From Isosphaeraceae bacterium (lineage in GTDB: Bacteria > Planctomycetota > Planctomycetia > Isosphaerales > Isosphaeraceae), in NCBI GenBank assembly GCA_026004735.1, contig BPJS01000001.1, positions 3,049,641-3,113,640 on the forward strand: DNA of 64,000 nt. The letters are read 5' to 3'. This document shows, piece by piece, positions 28,206 to 37,107 of this stretch. A model generated the notes under the pieces. It was not told the DNA's origin, made no database searches, and saw nothing but the letters and a program-made list of their open reading frames with translations. Numbering within the stretch: position 1 is the stretch's first letter; each line of letters opens with the position of its first letter. The translations under genes and the position numbers were made by a program.

Positions 28206-28805
28206 GAGCGCGTGTCGGGCATGACAGGACGCCCTCGCGCCGGATGGTCCGGGTGGTGGCGCGGGCGCCGGCGGCGGGCCTGTTGTGGGGCTGGGATCGG
28301 CCGTGTTCGGAACGGGGCGCGGACGGCTTGCCGCCTGGCCGGATCACGTCCAAATCAGGAACGCAGCGAATCGGCGCGGAGACGTATGAGCGGCTTCCGC
28401 TTCGGCCACTGGGCAGCGGAGCTGACCCGGCTGGGGGCACGCGTTCGGTTCGGTCCGAGCTGGTTGGGAGTCGAGGGCGGCGGCTGCAGACCGCTCGGAG
28501 CAGGCGACGGAGGCCGACGGGGCGGTCCGATCAGAGCCGAGCGAGGGGAAGCGGATCTGGTCGTAGCTGATCCGATGGGCTCTGAGGAGTCAGGCGATCG
28601 GGATCGTCGAGCGGATCGGCTCCGCGAGTTCCGCGCGACGCGGGTGGTGGTCATTTGGGTCGCGGGGGGCTGCTGCGGTGGGTGCGTGGCGACGGGGTTG
28701 GCCGGCGGGGGTCTAGGCAGAGCCGGGGGGGGAGACCCGCGATGGGAACCCTCGGTGGTGGGGACGTTGCGCGGGGAGGCTGGCGGAGGTCCGGGGTGGG
28801 GGCGT
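28206..28805. other. gene-free stretch, 600 bp
   Basis: Between a plus-strand gene and a convergent minus-strand gene. The plus strand is increasingly G-rich toward the right, as in the following 20 kb. I see no ORF with convincing composition, no RNA gene and no clear hairpin terminator. Confidence 0.5.
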
Positions 28806-30269
28806 TCAGGCGATGTAGCCGAGGCCGCTGAGGCGGTCGCGGATCACCTGGTTGTCGTCGAGGTCGGGGGGTGGGGAAGCGGGGAGGCCGGAGACGAGGG
28901 AGCGGCCTTGCATGGAGGGGGGGATGTCGCAGCCGGCCAGTTCGAGGAGGGTTGGGGCGATGTCGAGGAGTCGAGCGCCGTGGACTTCGCCGGCTAGGGG
29001 GCAGCGTGGGGATGCGAGGACGAAGGCGCCGAACTGGGCGTGGTTGCAGTCGTCGGGTCCGGTGTCGTTTTCCTGGACGTGGTAGGTGCCGCGTCCGTAG
29101 CCGACGCTGCCGATCGAGCGCCAGGCCAGAGCGCCGAAGTGGACGATCAGGTCGGGGGGGACGTTGCGGAGGTGACGGTAGAGTTCTTCGGGTTTGAAGA
29201 CGAGGGTGCCGAGGGGTTGGCCGTCGGGGTTGGTGGTGGCTTCGAGGCGGGCCTTGAGATCGTCGCGGTAGCGGAGGACGTCGGCTTTGGCGAGGGTGCC
29301 CTGAGGCTCGCGGCCCTCGATGTTGAGGAAGACGCGGGCGTAGTAGCCGCCCTCGCTCCAGGCTTTGGTGCGGGACCAGTCGACGGAGAGCTGGGCGAAG
29401 GGGGTGGGCTTGGAGGGGTATTCGTGGAGGACGAGGTCGCCCTGGTCGATGAGCCATTCGTTGACGCAGAAGCCGCCGTCGAGGGCGCGGGCGCCGTGGT
29501 CGGAGACGACCAGGACGATTGTTTCGTCGTCGAGCTGTTCGAGGGTTTGGCCGATTTCGGCGTCGAGGTGGCGGTAGTAGTCGCGGATCGCAGATTGGAA
29601 GGGGGAGCCGGGGACGTGCTGGACGTGGTGGGGGTCGTGATATTTCCAGAAGCCGTGGTGGATGCGGTCGAGGCCGATGTCGACGAAGTGGAGGTAGTCC
29701 CAAGGCTCGGAGGTCATGAGGTGGCGGACGACAGCCCACTGGCGGCGGCTCATGTCGAAGATCTGGTCGCGGAGCCAGGCCTTGTCGTCGGTGCGGAAGC
29801 CCTTGACGTCGACGGGGTAGGTGCCGCCGGCCAGGGCGTTGACGCGGGCGCTCCAGTCGGCTGGGTGCGTGAACACATCTTTCGACGTATCAGGCGTCAT
29901 AAAGCAGCCGACCCAGAGGCCGTTGATTTTGCGTGGGGGGTAGCCGGGGGGGATGCCGACGCAGATCGAGCGCTTGCCCTCGCGGGCGAGTTGGTCCCAG
30001 AGGGCGATTTCGGTGATGGAGCGGGAGGTGGCGATGGAGAGCTTGTCGTAGGAATAGTCGGCGCGGTTGCGGAAGCCGTAGACGCCCAACGAGCCGGGGT
30101 CCTGGCTCGTGGCCATGCACATCCAGGCGGGGACGGTGATGGGGGGGACGACGCTTTCGAGGCGGCCGTAGCCGCCGGCGGCCATGAGGTGGCGGATGTG
30201 GGGGAGGTCATCGGAGCCGAGCAGGAGTTCGGGGGCGGCGCAGTCGAGGCCAAGGATGAGGATTTTCAT
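28806..30269 (-). CDS. alkaline-phosphatase-superfamily phosphodiesterase/nucleotide pyrophosphatase-like protein (second of pair)
   Basis: A 487-residue member of the type I phosphodiesterase/nucleotide pyrophosphatase branch of the alkaline phosphatase superfamily. Metal-site and nucleophile positions are visible: Asp9 (LILGLDCA), nucleophile Thr45 in PITVPAW, a distal Asp/His block (DIGLDRIHHGFWKY) and VSDHGAR. There is no signal peptide, so it is probably cytoplasmic or attached to the adjacent membrane protein. Its ATG overlaps the stop of the preceding paralogue by 4 bp (ATGA), so the two are translationally coupled. The coding strand is C-rich, opposite to plus-strand genes of the same region, showing that base bias here follows position and not gene direction. 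Confidence 0.9.
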   Translation of the reverse strand: MKILILGLDCAAPELLLGSDDLPHIRHLMAAGGYGRLESVVPPITVPAWMCMATSQDPGSLGVYGFRNRADYSYDKLSIATSRSITEIALWDQLAREGKRSICVGIPPGYPPRKINGLWVGCFMTPDTSKDVFTHPADWSARVNALAGGTYPVDVKGFRTDDKAWLRDQIFDMSRRQWAVVRHLMTSEPWDYLHFVDIGLDRIHHGFWKYHDPHHVQHVPGSPFQSAIRDYYRHLDAEIGQTLEQLDDETIVLVVSDHGARALDGGFCVNEWLIDQGDLVLHEYPSKPTPFAQLSVDWSRTKAWSEGGYYARVFLNIEGREPQGTLAKADVLRYRDDLKARLEATTNPDGQPLGTLVFKPEELYRHLRNVPPDLIVHFGALAWRSIGSVGYGRGTYHVQENDTGPDDCNHAQFGAFVLASPRCPLAGEVHGARLLDIAPTLLELAGCDIPPSMQGRSLVSGLPASPPPDLDDNQVIRDRLSGLGYIA

Positions 30270-32122
30270 GAGAGGAGCGAGCTGCCCTCCATCGCGGGGA
30301 GTTTGGGGACGCCGAGGGCGTCGAGGATGGTGGGTGCGAGGTCGATCAGGCGGGCGCCGTCGTGGCGGAAAGGTCGGTTCATGAGCAGGACGCCGGGGAC
30401 CAAGGCAGGGTCGATGATGTGGTCGCCGGCCCAGGGTTTGGTGTTGTCCTCGAAGAGAGCGCGGCCGATGCCGCCCATGGAGGCGGCCCAGCCGGCGCGG
30501 TAGCCGGCGTTGTAGTGGAGGACGAGGTCGGGGGCGTCGGCGAGGAATGGGCCGTGGTAGACCGATTCGCGCGGGAGGGCGGCGTTGATGGCGACCTGGC
30601 CGGTGGCCGGGTCGGTCAAACCCGTCAGGGCGGCGGCGAGGTCGGCCTTGAGCCGCTCGGCCTCGTCGGGGGGTACGATGCCGTGGCCCTCGCGGCCGGC
30701 GAGGTTGAGGTAGAGGCCGGTCAGGCCCAGGGCGTAGGCTTTGGTTTGGGACCAGTCGATGGCCTGGAGGAAGTGGTCGTCGGGGGAGGCTGGCTCGACG
30801 TCGGGCTTGAGCTGGAGCAGGCCGTGGTCCCGGAGCCAGGCGTTGAGTTCGACGCCGCGGCGGAAGGAGTTGAAGCCATGGTCGGAGAGGGCGACGAGGA
30901 GGGTCTGGTCGTCGGCGTGGTCGAGGGCGAGTGCAAGAGCGGCATCGGCGCGGCGGTACTGGTCCTCGATGGCGGCGGCGAGGTCGGGGCGGGCGGGGCG
31001 GCCGCGGTTGGCGGGGTGGTCCGGTTCGCGGAACCGCCAGAAGAGGTGCTGGACGCGGTCGGTGGTGTCGTGGAGGACGTAGAAGAGGCCGTCGGCGTGG
31101 CGGGCTAGCTCGGCCTGGGTCATGGCGTTGCGCTCGCGCCAGATGTCGTCGCAGTGGGCGAGGAAGGCGTCTTCGGAGAGGCGTTCGTTGTTGAGTCCGG
31201 TGTGGTCTTCGACCATGCCAGTGGTGTGGTAGAGGCCGATCGAGTCGGCCAGTTCGCGGGCGTAGTCGAACGGGTGGCTGATCGGGAACAGGGGAGCGGC
31301 CGGGTCGAAGTTGACCGGGGAGGCGTAGAGACGGGGCTGGGGATCGGCGGCGAGGGCGTGGAATCGGACGATGCCCCGGACGGTCAGGAGCAGGCCCGCC
31401 TTGAATTTGACGCGCACCCAGGGACTCCAGGATCCGACGGGGACGACCAGACGGGAGGGCTGGCCCGGGGACTCGACGATCAGGTGGCGGTTGGCGGGGT
31501 CGGGACGGACCTGGAGCGGGATGGCGAGGTCGGAGCGGTCCTTAGGGTTGCGGGGACCGGGCAGGTGAGTGAGGTAGGAGCCGTCGGGCTGGGGGTGAAG
31601 GAGGGCCAGTTGCTCGCTTTCGCGGGGTCGGTCGTTGGGGTCGGTCGTGAAGAAGGTTGGGGAGCCGAGGCCGCCGCGGAGGTCAGGGACGCCCATGCCG
31701 GCGAGGATCCGGCGCGGGGCGGTGTCGGGCGGGTAGGTGCAGGGGCAGCGAAGGATCGTGGAGGGAACGCCGGCTTGGTGGAGGACGTCCCAGACAGGGG
31801 TTCCGCGGCGGAGGTTGACGGCCTTGGGGGGAGTGAAGGCGTTTTTTTGCTCGTACTCGTTGAGGGCCAAGTCGGGCAGGTACGTCTGGGGGTTGCGGCG
31901 GAGGAAGTCGAAGATACGGTGGCCGCCGGGGTTGAGGCTGGTGGCGAAGGTCGACCAAGCGACGGGGGTCTGAGCGGGGGAGGTGGTGGCGAGGCGCGCC
32001 AGGCCCCCCTGGTCGCGGAGCCTGGCGAAGTGGGGCAATTCTCCCCGATCGAGCAGGCTGGCGAGGATTGAGGGTTCGAGGCCGTCGAGGCCAATTACGA
32101 TGACTTTGCGGACAGGGCGAAT
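30266..32122 (-). CDS. alkaline-phosphatase-superfamily phosphodiesterase-like protein (first of pair), probable ATT start
   Basis: About 618 residues, same superfamily as the downstream gene: Asp13 (IVIGLDGLEP), nucleophile Thr52 in QTPVAWSTFAT, a DTTDRVQHLFWRF metal block and ALSDHGF. Homology begins at RKVIVIGLDG. Between this point and the end of the upstream 49-residue gene there is no in-frame ATG, GTG or TTG. The best candidate is an ATT at 32122, with GGAG 10 nt upstream. The open frame continues far upstream to a GTG at 32728, but that stretch is Pro/Ser-rich and overlaps the small membrane gene in another frame, so it is not coding. Overlap with the next gene is ATGA. The substrate is unknown. 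Confidence 0.85.
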   Translation of the reverse strand: MRPVRKVIVIGLDGLEPSILASLLDRGELPHFARLRDQGGLARLATTSPAQTPVAWSTFATSLNPGGHRIFDFLRRNPQTYLPDLALNEYEQKNAFTPPKAVNLRRGTPVWDVLHQAGVPSTILRCPCTYPPDTAPRRILAGMGVPDLRGGLGSPTFFTTDPNDRPRESEQLALLHPQPDGSYLTHLPGPRNPKDRSDLAIPLQVRPDPANRHLIVESPGQPSRLVVPVGSWSPWVRVKFKAGLLLTVRGIVRFHALAADPQPRLYASPVNFDPAAPLFPISHPFDYARELADSIGLYHTTGMVEDHTGLNNERLSEDAFLAHCDDIWRERNAMTQAELARHADGLFYVLHDTTDRVQHLFWRFREPDHPANRGRPARPDLAAAIEDQYRRADAALALALDHADDQTLLVALSDHGFNSFRRGVELNAWLRDHGLLQLKPDVEPASPDDHFLQAIDWSQTKAYALGLTGLYLNLAGREGHGIVPPDEAERLKADLAAALTGLTDPATGQVAINAALPRESVYHGPFLADAPDLVLHYNAGYRAGWAASMGGIGRALFEDNTKPWAGDHIIDPALVPGVLLMNRPFRHDGARLIDLAPTILDALGVPKLPAMEGSSLLS

Positions 32123-32186
32123 GGGTTGAGGACTCCGTGGTGGAGAGGTCAGGGTGTTTGGGCAGATCGGGCCGATGTGGTGGTGG

Positions 32187-32336
32187 TCAGGCGGATCGGC
32201 GGCCGGTGGCGGCGCGGATGATGCGTTTGGCGAAGTAGACGAGGTTGCGCCAAAACATGAGGGCGGCGCCGGCGATGGCGGCGACGATCGAGGCGAGGGG
32301 CATGACCGTCTCAGGGCCGAAGTAGGCGAAGAGCAT
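32187..32336 (-). CDS. 49-residue single-pass membrane protein
   Basis: A very short gene: MLFAYFGPETVMPLASIVAA..., with one membrane helix (about residues 11-28) followed by a basic tail (FAKRIIRAATGRRSA). It ends 64 bp before the first alkaline-phosphatase-superfamily gene on the same strand. Small membrane proteins of this form (helix, then WRN and a basic tail) sit before such phosphodiesterase genes in planctomycetes, to my recollection. The basic C-terminus should face the cytoplasm and could anchor the enzymes. The reading frame has clean codon structure (C-ending codons as in the neighbours). No strong SD is visible. Confidence 0.65.
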   Translation of the reverse strand: MLFAYFGPETVMPLASIVAAIAGAALMFWRNLVYFAKRIIRAATGRRSA

Positions 32337-32970
32337 CGGTCGGATCTCCGTCCGTGGAGAGGGGATCGTGTGTGTGGTGGGGGCGAGGTTGGCCCCGGGT
32401 TGGGCACAGTAACCGACGGGGGCCGGAAAGGGAACCCCGACTGGTCGGGAGTGGGGTTCGGGTGGTGGCTCCCTGGTGAGGGAGCGTTGCTTTGGGAAAG
32501 ATCGGCCCGGGATGGGGGGTGGGATTCGGGGAATTTGGGCGGGAGGAAATCGGGCTGGCGGGAAATGGCCGGGGTGGGGATAACACGGCGGGCTGAGGGC
32601 GCGGGTTCACGTTGATCCGATTGGGTGTCATGCTTTTGATGCGATTGATCGTACCGGGCACGTTGCTGACGATCATCGGCCTGCATCATGACGGTGTTTT
32701 GCCCGCATCCTCGACCTCGGGGAGCCACACCACGGAACTTATTGTGGCCTGAGCCAGATCGAATTCAGGTTCCGATTACCCCGGCGGTGTCGGATCCTGA
32801 TTGTCTGGGCAACCCTGCTCGGCAGTGGATTGTCTGCCCCCGCGGGGTTCACGGTGGAGAAGGGCCGCGCCGCTCTTGGGTTCTCCCTGGACGTCGTTGG
32901 AATTCGACGCCTTGTGAGCGGAGGAGGATGAGGTCCGATCCAGTCAGTCGCAGGGCGACGGGCTCCTCGA
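32337..32970. other. gene-free stretch, 634 bp, with a composition change
   Basis: No convincing gene. The plus strand is strongly G-rich up to about 32,690 and becomes balanced in C and G from there on. This marks the left edge of a region (to about 38,270) that differs in base bias from both sides. A short frame starting with GFTLI near 32,603 is discussed among the rejected observations. Confidence 0.45.
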
Positions 32971-34338
32971 TCAAGAAGCCCGCGCCCCGGTGCCCGGGGC
33001 AATTCCGGCGTTGACGCGGCCCTGGACTGGCCTCTGTGGTGAGGTGGCCCGGGAGCGCCTTCGGATGCCGAGGATGACGCAACCGAGCAGCCCAACCAAC
33101 GTCCCCAGGGCCCAGAGCTGGAGGAAGCGGACATTCAGATCGTGCTGGAATCCCAGTCGGGCCAGCACCGGCATGGCAAGGATCGCGAGGCTGCCGGCCC
33201 CGGTCGAGGAGACGATCAACCGCCAGGGCCAGGGCGACGCCTTGCCGAAGAGGCCGGGCTGTCGGCGCCTCCGGTCGGCCCAGGCCAGGATGCCACTTAG
33301 GCAGAGTCCGGAGGCGAGCAAGCCGAAGAGGAAGTAGAGGAGCTTGATTCCCTGAGCTCCCCAATCGCCGACATGCAGCGGCATCATGGCATCGTGGACA
33401 CGCTTTCCGGCCGTCATCCAACCCGGAGCGTGGATGGCCTTGACCGAACCGTCGGCGAGCCGGAAATCGACCCCAACCCGGTGCCGCTGCACTAGCGAGA
33501 AGGGGAGGTTGCCCCGGACGTCGACCGTCCCCGCGGCCCGGTCGTCCGTTGGTGGCCAGTCGACGAAGATAGGCTCGAAGCCCGAGATCAGCTCCGCGGC
33601 GCGGTCGAGAATGGCCCCGAGGGGAAGGTCGCCGGGCGCCCTAGGGACGACTCCTGGGATTTCGGCGAGCCGGGCCTCAAGCCCTGGCGGATTGGCCGAC
33701 CAGAGGTGTTCGATTCGAGGGGCGACGAGCGTGTAAAGCCCGAGCCAAATCCCTGTGAGCGTCAGGGTGAGGAAGCCGGGGAGGCCAACCATCCCCACGA
33801 ACTTGTGCCCAGCCACGAGTTGTAACCGGAGCGGGGCGCCTTGTTGGAACGGTTTCGTAATGAGGCGGCGGTGGATGACGAGCCCCGAGAGCATTGAGGC
33901 GAGCAACCCAAACCCGGCGATCCCGACGATCCAACGCCCTTCGTGCCCGAGGAAGATCCTCGTGTGCAGGTTGACGATGAAATCGGCGAGGGCGACCGAA
34001 TGTCCCTCGACGGGGAGTCCCGAGGCGTCTGCCCAGACCCGCTTGCCACCCCTGGTCCGGAGTTCGAAGACGCCGGAAGCCCCTCGGGGGAGGGTCAGGC
34101 GGCGCGGGACTTCCCGTTCGGGAAGTCGGGCCTTCAAGGTCTTGAAAAGTGCGTCGATGTCGACGGGAGTCGATTGGGAAGATTCCCGGTGCTCCGCCGC
34201 CGGGGAGTTCGCCCAGAGGACCAATTCGTCCTTGTAGACGGCCACCGCACCGCTGAAGCAGAGCATGTAGAGCATGACCCCGAGGGTCACGCCGCCGAAT
34301 GAGTGGACCAGAAAGAAGGTGCGCCGAGTGAACTTCAT
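32971..34338 (-). CDS. PepSY-associated membrane (PepSY_TM) protein
   Basis: A 455-residue inner-membrane protein of the PepSY-TM family. It has four main hydrophobic segments: about 8-30 (TFFLVHSFGGVTLGVMLYMLCF), 135-155 (IVGIAGFGLLASMLSGLVI), 180-200 (VGMVGLPGFLTLTLTGIWLG) and 335-355 (LLYFLFGLLASGLCLSGIL). Further segments lie near the C-terminus, with PepSY-like periplasmic stretches between. Conserved His residues in the helices (LVHSFGG, VAGHKFVG, MPLHVGDW) could bind haem, as in siderophore or ferric reductase-type relatives. It is the last gene of a DUF1559-lipoprotein-repeat protein-PepSY_TM run. In Proteobacteria relatives are linked to iron uptake; here no receptor is nearby. Confidence 0.88.
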   Translation of the reverse strand: MKFTRRTFFLVHSFGGVTLGVMLYMLCFSGAVAVYKDELVLWANSPAAEHRESSQSTPVDIDALFKTLKARLPEREVPRRLTLPRGASGVFELRTRGGKRVWADASGLPVEGHSVALADFIVNLHTRIFLGHEGRWIVGIAGFGLLASMLSGLVIHRRLITKPFQQGAPLRLQLVAGHKFVGMVGLPGFLTLTLTGIWLGLYTLVAPRIEHLWSANPPGLEARLAEIPGVVPRAPGDLPLGAILDRAAELISGFEPIFVDWPPTDDRAAGTVDVRGNLPFSLVQRHRVGVDFRLADGSVKAIHAPGWMTAGKRVHDAMMPLHVGDWGAQGIKLLYFLFGLLASGLCLSGILAWADRRRRQPGLFGKASPWPWRLIVSSTGAGSLAILAMPVLARLGFQHDLNVRFLQLWALGTLVGLLGCVILGIRRRSRATSPQRPVQGRVNAGIAPGTGARAS

Positions 34339-34347
34339 AGGGGCAGG

Positions 34348-35523
34348 TTACTTCCCGATGCCTTCGGCGAGTTTGTCGAGGGATTTCACGGCATGGTCGA
34401 GCTGCTGGCGCGCTCGGTCGGGTTGGTCGGCATCCCGGTATTCGGAGGCGAGCTTGCGAAGGACCACGCCGCGTCGGAAGGGGTCGTCGATCTTCGCGGC
34501 CAGCACTTCGACCTTTTGGAGGAGTTGATCGGCCCGGTCGGTTTGATTCTGTTTCTTCAAATTCTTAGCGATGCGGATGAAGCCCTCGGCTCGGTGGTAG
34601 GGGTCGCCGATGGTCTCGGCGACCTCGATGCCGCGATCGAAGCGGTAAGACTGGCCGAAGTTGCGGGCCAGCTCGCTCAAGACGTCATCTTTTTCCTCTC
34701 CCTCGGGCAGCCGCCTGGCGATTGCGACGCCGCGTTCGAGGGCTTCGGCGGCCCGGTCGCGGATCCCCTTCTCGGCCTGCTCGCCGCCGAGCATGACCAG
34801 GACCTTCGACTGCCGGAGCGGGTCGTCGATGCGATCCACTAGCTCCGCGACGAGCGTGAAGACCTGGATCGCCAAGTCCCGGTCGCCGATGTCCATCAGG
34901 TGCGCTCCGACCTGGTTGAACATGATGGCGCGTTCAAAGAGATCGTCGATCGCCTGGGCCAGTCCGTAGGATTCGTAGACGAGCGGTGCGCCGACGTTCC
35001 GGTCGAGGTCGCGGTAATTCGCCCCGGTGCCGCTGATCAGATCGGCCCGGAGAACCAGGTCCTCGACGGCCCGCGCACGTCGGACACACTCGGCCAGCAA
35101 CCTTCGGGCGAGCGTGGGGTTGGTGCCCTTGCCAGTCTTCCGGGCGAGCTTCCAGGCAGTCTTGACCCAGAGTTCTGTGTCGTCGATGCCGCCGAGCAGC
35201 CGCTGGGCGTGCTCGAGGTCACGGGCTGCAAGCTCGTTGGCGAATTCGCCGGACACGGCCTGGCGGACGTATGGGTGCGCGATTGCTTCTCGGGCCTCTC
35301 GGGCCACTTGCAGCAGCCGGGCCGCTTTCTCCGGCTCGCCCAGGTCGGAGTATACGGAGGCGAGCTGAGCGGCAAGCAATGCGATTTCGTACCGTGCCCG
35401 GCTGCCGGCGTCCTGGGCGAGAGCCTCGACCAGCCGTTTGTCTTCGTGAGCCAAACAGGGGGTTAGGCCGGCGACGACGATCAGCGTCGCCGGTAGCGTG
35501 ATCAGAATCGATCGAGAATTCAT
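34348..35523 (-). CDS. exported helical-repeat (TPR-like) protein
   Basis: A 391-residue protein with a signal peptide (residues 1-25, ending CLAHE) and about ten tandem helical repeats of roughly 35-40 residues. Each contains a D-x-x-x-R or DRDLAI-type turn (for example IGDRDLAIQVFTLVAELVDRIDDPLRQSKVLVMLG). The pattern is TPR- or SEL1-like, with repeated Ala-rich A/B helices. A textbook SD (AAAGGAGGT) lies just upstream of the ATG. It is 10 bp from the PepSY_TM gene, so co-translation is likely. It should be periplasmic and probably mediates protein-protein contacts. I know of no specific function for this combination. Confidence 0.75.
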   Translation of the reverse strand: MNSRSILITLPATLIVVAGLTPCLAHEDKRLVEALAQDAGSRARYEIALLAAQLASVYSDLGEPEKAARLLQVAREAREAIAHPYVRQAVSGEFANELAARDLEHAQRLLGGIDDTELWVKTAWKLARKTGKGTNPTLARRLLAECVRRARAVEDLVLRADLISGTGANYRDLDRNVGAPLVYESYGLAQAIDDLFERAIMFNQVGAHLMDIGDRDLAIQVFTLVAELVDRIDDPLRQSKVLVMLGGEQAEKGIRDRAAEALERGVAIARRLPEGEEKDDVLSELARNFGQSYRFDRGIEVAETIGDPYHRAEGFIRIAKNLKKQNQTDRADQLLQKVEVLAAKIDDPFRRGVVLRKLASEYRDADQPDRARQQLDHAVKSLDKLAEGIGK

Positions 35524-35585
35524 ATGGGTACCTCCTTTGATTCGGGATAAGTGATTCGGATTCTCTGAATGTGAAGAGGTCGGAA

Positions 35586-36089
35586 TTATCGCCCGAGTTC
35601 GAACGGCGGGATCGTGTTCTGGCCGGGCTTGACCTCCACTTGGAAGGGGGAAGACGCGGGATTGGCGAATCGCCCGTTGAGCCGGTCGGGGCCGTCCTCC
35701 AAGTCTTCGGTCAACTCCGGCCAGATGATGCTGACGCGGTACAGGCCGGCGTGGGCGCCGTCGAACGAGTTGTAGGTGCTGAGTCGGAAGTCCCCCTGCT
35801 CATCGGCCTTGCCGTGCGCTGCCTGCGCGTTGGGGGGGGAACCGGGGGCTGGGTGGAAGATCACGAAGGCATTGAAGGCGGGCTGGCCCTCGAAAAGCAC
35901 CCGTCCGGTGACCGGATAGACGGGCTCGCGGTTCGATTGCTCGCTGCATCCCGTGGGGACGATGGCGAGAGCCACGGCCAGAGTCGAGACGAGCCAGGGC
36001 GGCGAGGGCGGGGCTTGACGAGGGCTGACCGGGCGGAGGATGGTGTCGAGAGGATGGGGGAGGCCGGATATGGGATCAATCCACATCAT
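35586..36089 (-). CDS. carboxypeptidase-regulatory-like (transthyretin-like) lipoprotein
   Basis: A 167-residue protein with a hydrophobic segment ending in a lipobox (AIVPTGC, Cys near residue 48) and then a beta-sandwich opening [23 protein letters not shown], the hallmark of the small planctomycete lipoproteins that accompany DUF1559 genes. The rest ([26 protein letters not shown]) completes the fold. The ATG overlaps the stop of the DUF1559 gene, so the two are coupled. The start may lie further downstream, since the lipobox is unusually far from the N-terminus. Confidence 0.8.
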   Translation of the reverse strand: MMWIDPISGLPHPLDTILRPVSPRQAPPSPPWLVSTLAVALAIVPTGCSEQSNREPVYPVTGRVLFEGQPAFNAFVIFHPAPGSPPNAQAAHGKADEQGDFRLSTYNSFDGAHAGLYRVSIIWPELTEDLEDGPDRLNGRFANPASSPFQVEVKPGQNTIPPFELGR

Positions 36090-36994
36090 CGGAAATCCTC
36101 ATCGTTCACGAGTTCGCGTCCGGCCCGGGTGCAGAGCGCACCGAGCACCCGGATGTTCATCGTTTCCCGGAGGAGCCGGGCCGATCCGTCGCCGAAGGCG
36201 AAGTAGGCTCCTCCGGGGTGGAAGCCGAAGATGTTACGGCTGTTCTCGCAGTTCATCGGGCAGGGGCCGATGATGACTCCGCCATCCTGGGTTGACCCGT
36301 GGATCCGCATACCGTTGGCGTGGTCGGCCCAGCCAGCCCCCGGCGCAACGCTGTTGGGAACAATTCGGCCGCCTCGCCGATAGTGGATTGGTCTAGCCAC
36401 CCCCTCGGCGAACATGAGGGTGTTTGAGAGCCCATCACGAACGGTGGCGGCCGTCGGCAGGCCCTTACCCTTGGAGATCAGGCCCTCGTTCTCGGCGGGG
36501 GTGTCGACCAAGCCAACCGCGACGAGCTTGGCGTCGATGCCCGCGATGGGAAAATAGTCGGTCGCGGCGGTCTTATAGGTCACTCCGCCCGTCACGCCGG
36601 TATGGAACCGGAGCGGATCGGGGGTGGAAGGGCAGATCATTGTCTTGACGTGAGTTGTGATCGAGGTCGTATTGGCGGGTGCGAACCAGTTGACGTCCAT
36701 GTTGTAGGAGGCGAAGAGAGGGGTCTCCTCGATGAAAGGCAGGATGAAGGGGCCCCAGGCGTGCCTTGGGTTGTGGACTTGGCCAGGAGGGAAATACCCG
36801 TTCTGGGACTCGAAGTTTAAGGCGGCCAGGCTCAGTTGCTTGAGGTTGTTCTTGCACTGGGCGGCTCGGGCGGCTTCCCGGGCCGCCTGCACGGCGGGCA
36901 GCAGCAAGGCCATCAGCACGCCGGTGATCGCGATGACTACCAGCAGCTCGATGAGCGTGAAGCCTCTTCGGATCCGGAAAAGCGATTGCGTCAT
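36086..36994 (-). CDS. DUF1559 pseudopilin-like protein, first gene of the PepSY_TM operon
   Basis: A 302-residue DUF1559 protein with the type IV pilin-like leader [34 protein letters not shown] (shown here only for its class; cleavage before Phe13). The C-terminal block is [18 protein letters not shown]. It heads a four-gene operon (DUF1559, transthyretin-like lipoprotein, helical-repeat protein, PepSY_TM), with the second gene overlapping it. The gene composition is less skewed than that of the DUF1559 gene at 27171, supporting the idea that this operon has a different recent history. Confidence 0.93.
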   Translation of the reverse strand: MTQSLFRIRRGFTLIELLVVIAITGVLMALLLPAVQAAREAARAAQCKNNLKQLSLAALNFESQNGYFPPGQVHNPRHAWGPFILPFIEETPLFASYNMDVNWFAPANTTSITTHVKTMICPSTPDPLRFHTGVTGGVTYKTAATDYFPIAGIDAKLVAVGLVDTPAENEGLISKGKGLPTAATVRDGLSNTLMFAEGVARPIHYRRGGRIVPNSVAPGAGWADHANGMRIHGSTQDGGVIIGPCPMNCENSRNIFGFHPGGAYFAFGDGSARLLRETMNIRVLGALCTRAGRELVNDEDFR

Positions 36995-37107
36995 GGCTGC
37001 ACTCCGGGAATTAATCAGCGATCACGATGTGTGGTTTCGATTTCGTAGTCTGAGGGGACGATTGACGTGGGCAAGGCCGCGGGCCGTCGGCATTGAGGCG
37101 GCCGCCA

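Noticed and set aside
32123..32728. Upstream extension of the phosphodiesterase gene to a GTG at 32728
   Set aside because: The stretch is Pro/Ser/Thr-rich, overlaps the 49-residue membrane gene in another frame, and no homology is expected there.
32603..32751. Short plus-strand frame starting with GFTLI, reminiscent of a DUF1559 or pilin leader
   Set aside because: A stop lies just before it, the hydrophobic pattern soon departs from the family (MLLMRLIVPGTLL), and no downstream domain follows. It could be a remnant but evidence is too thin.
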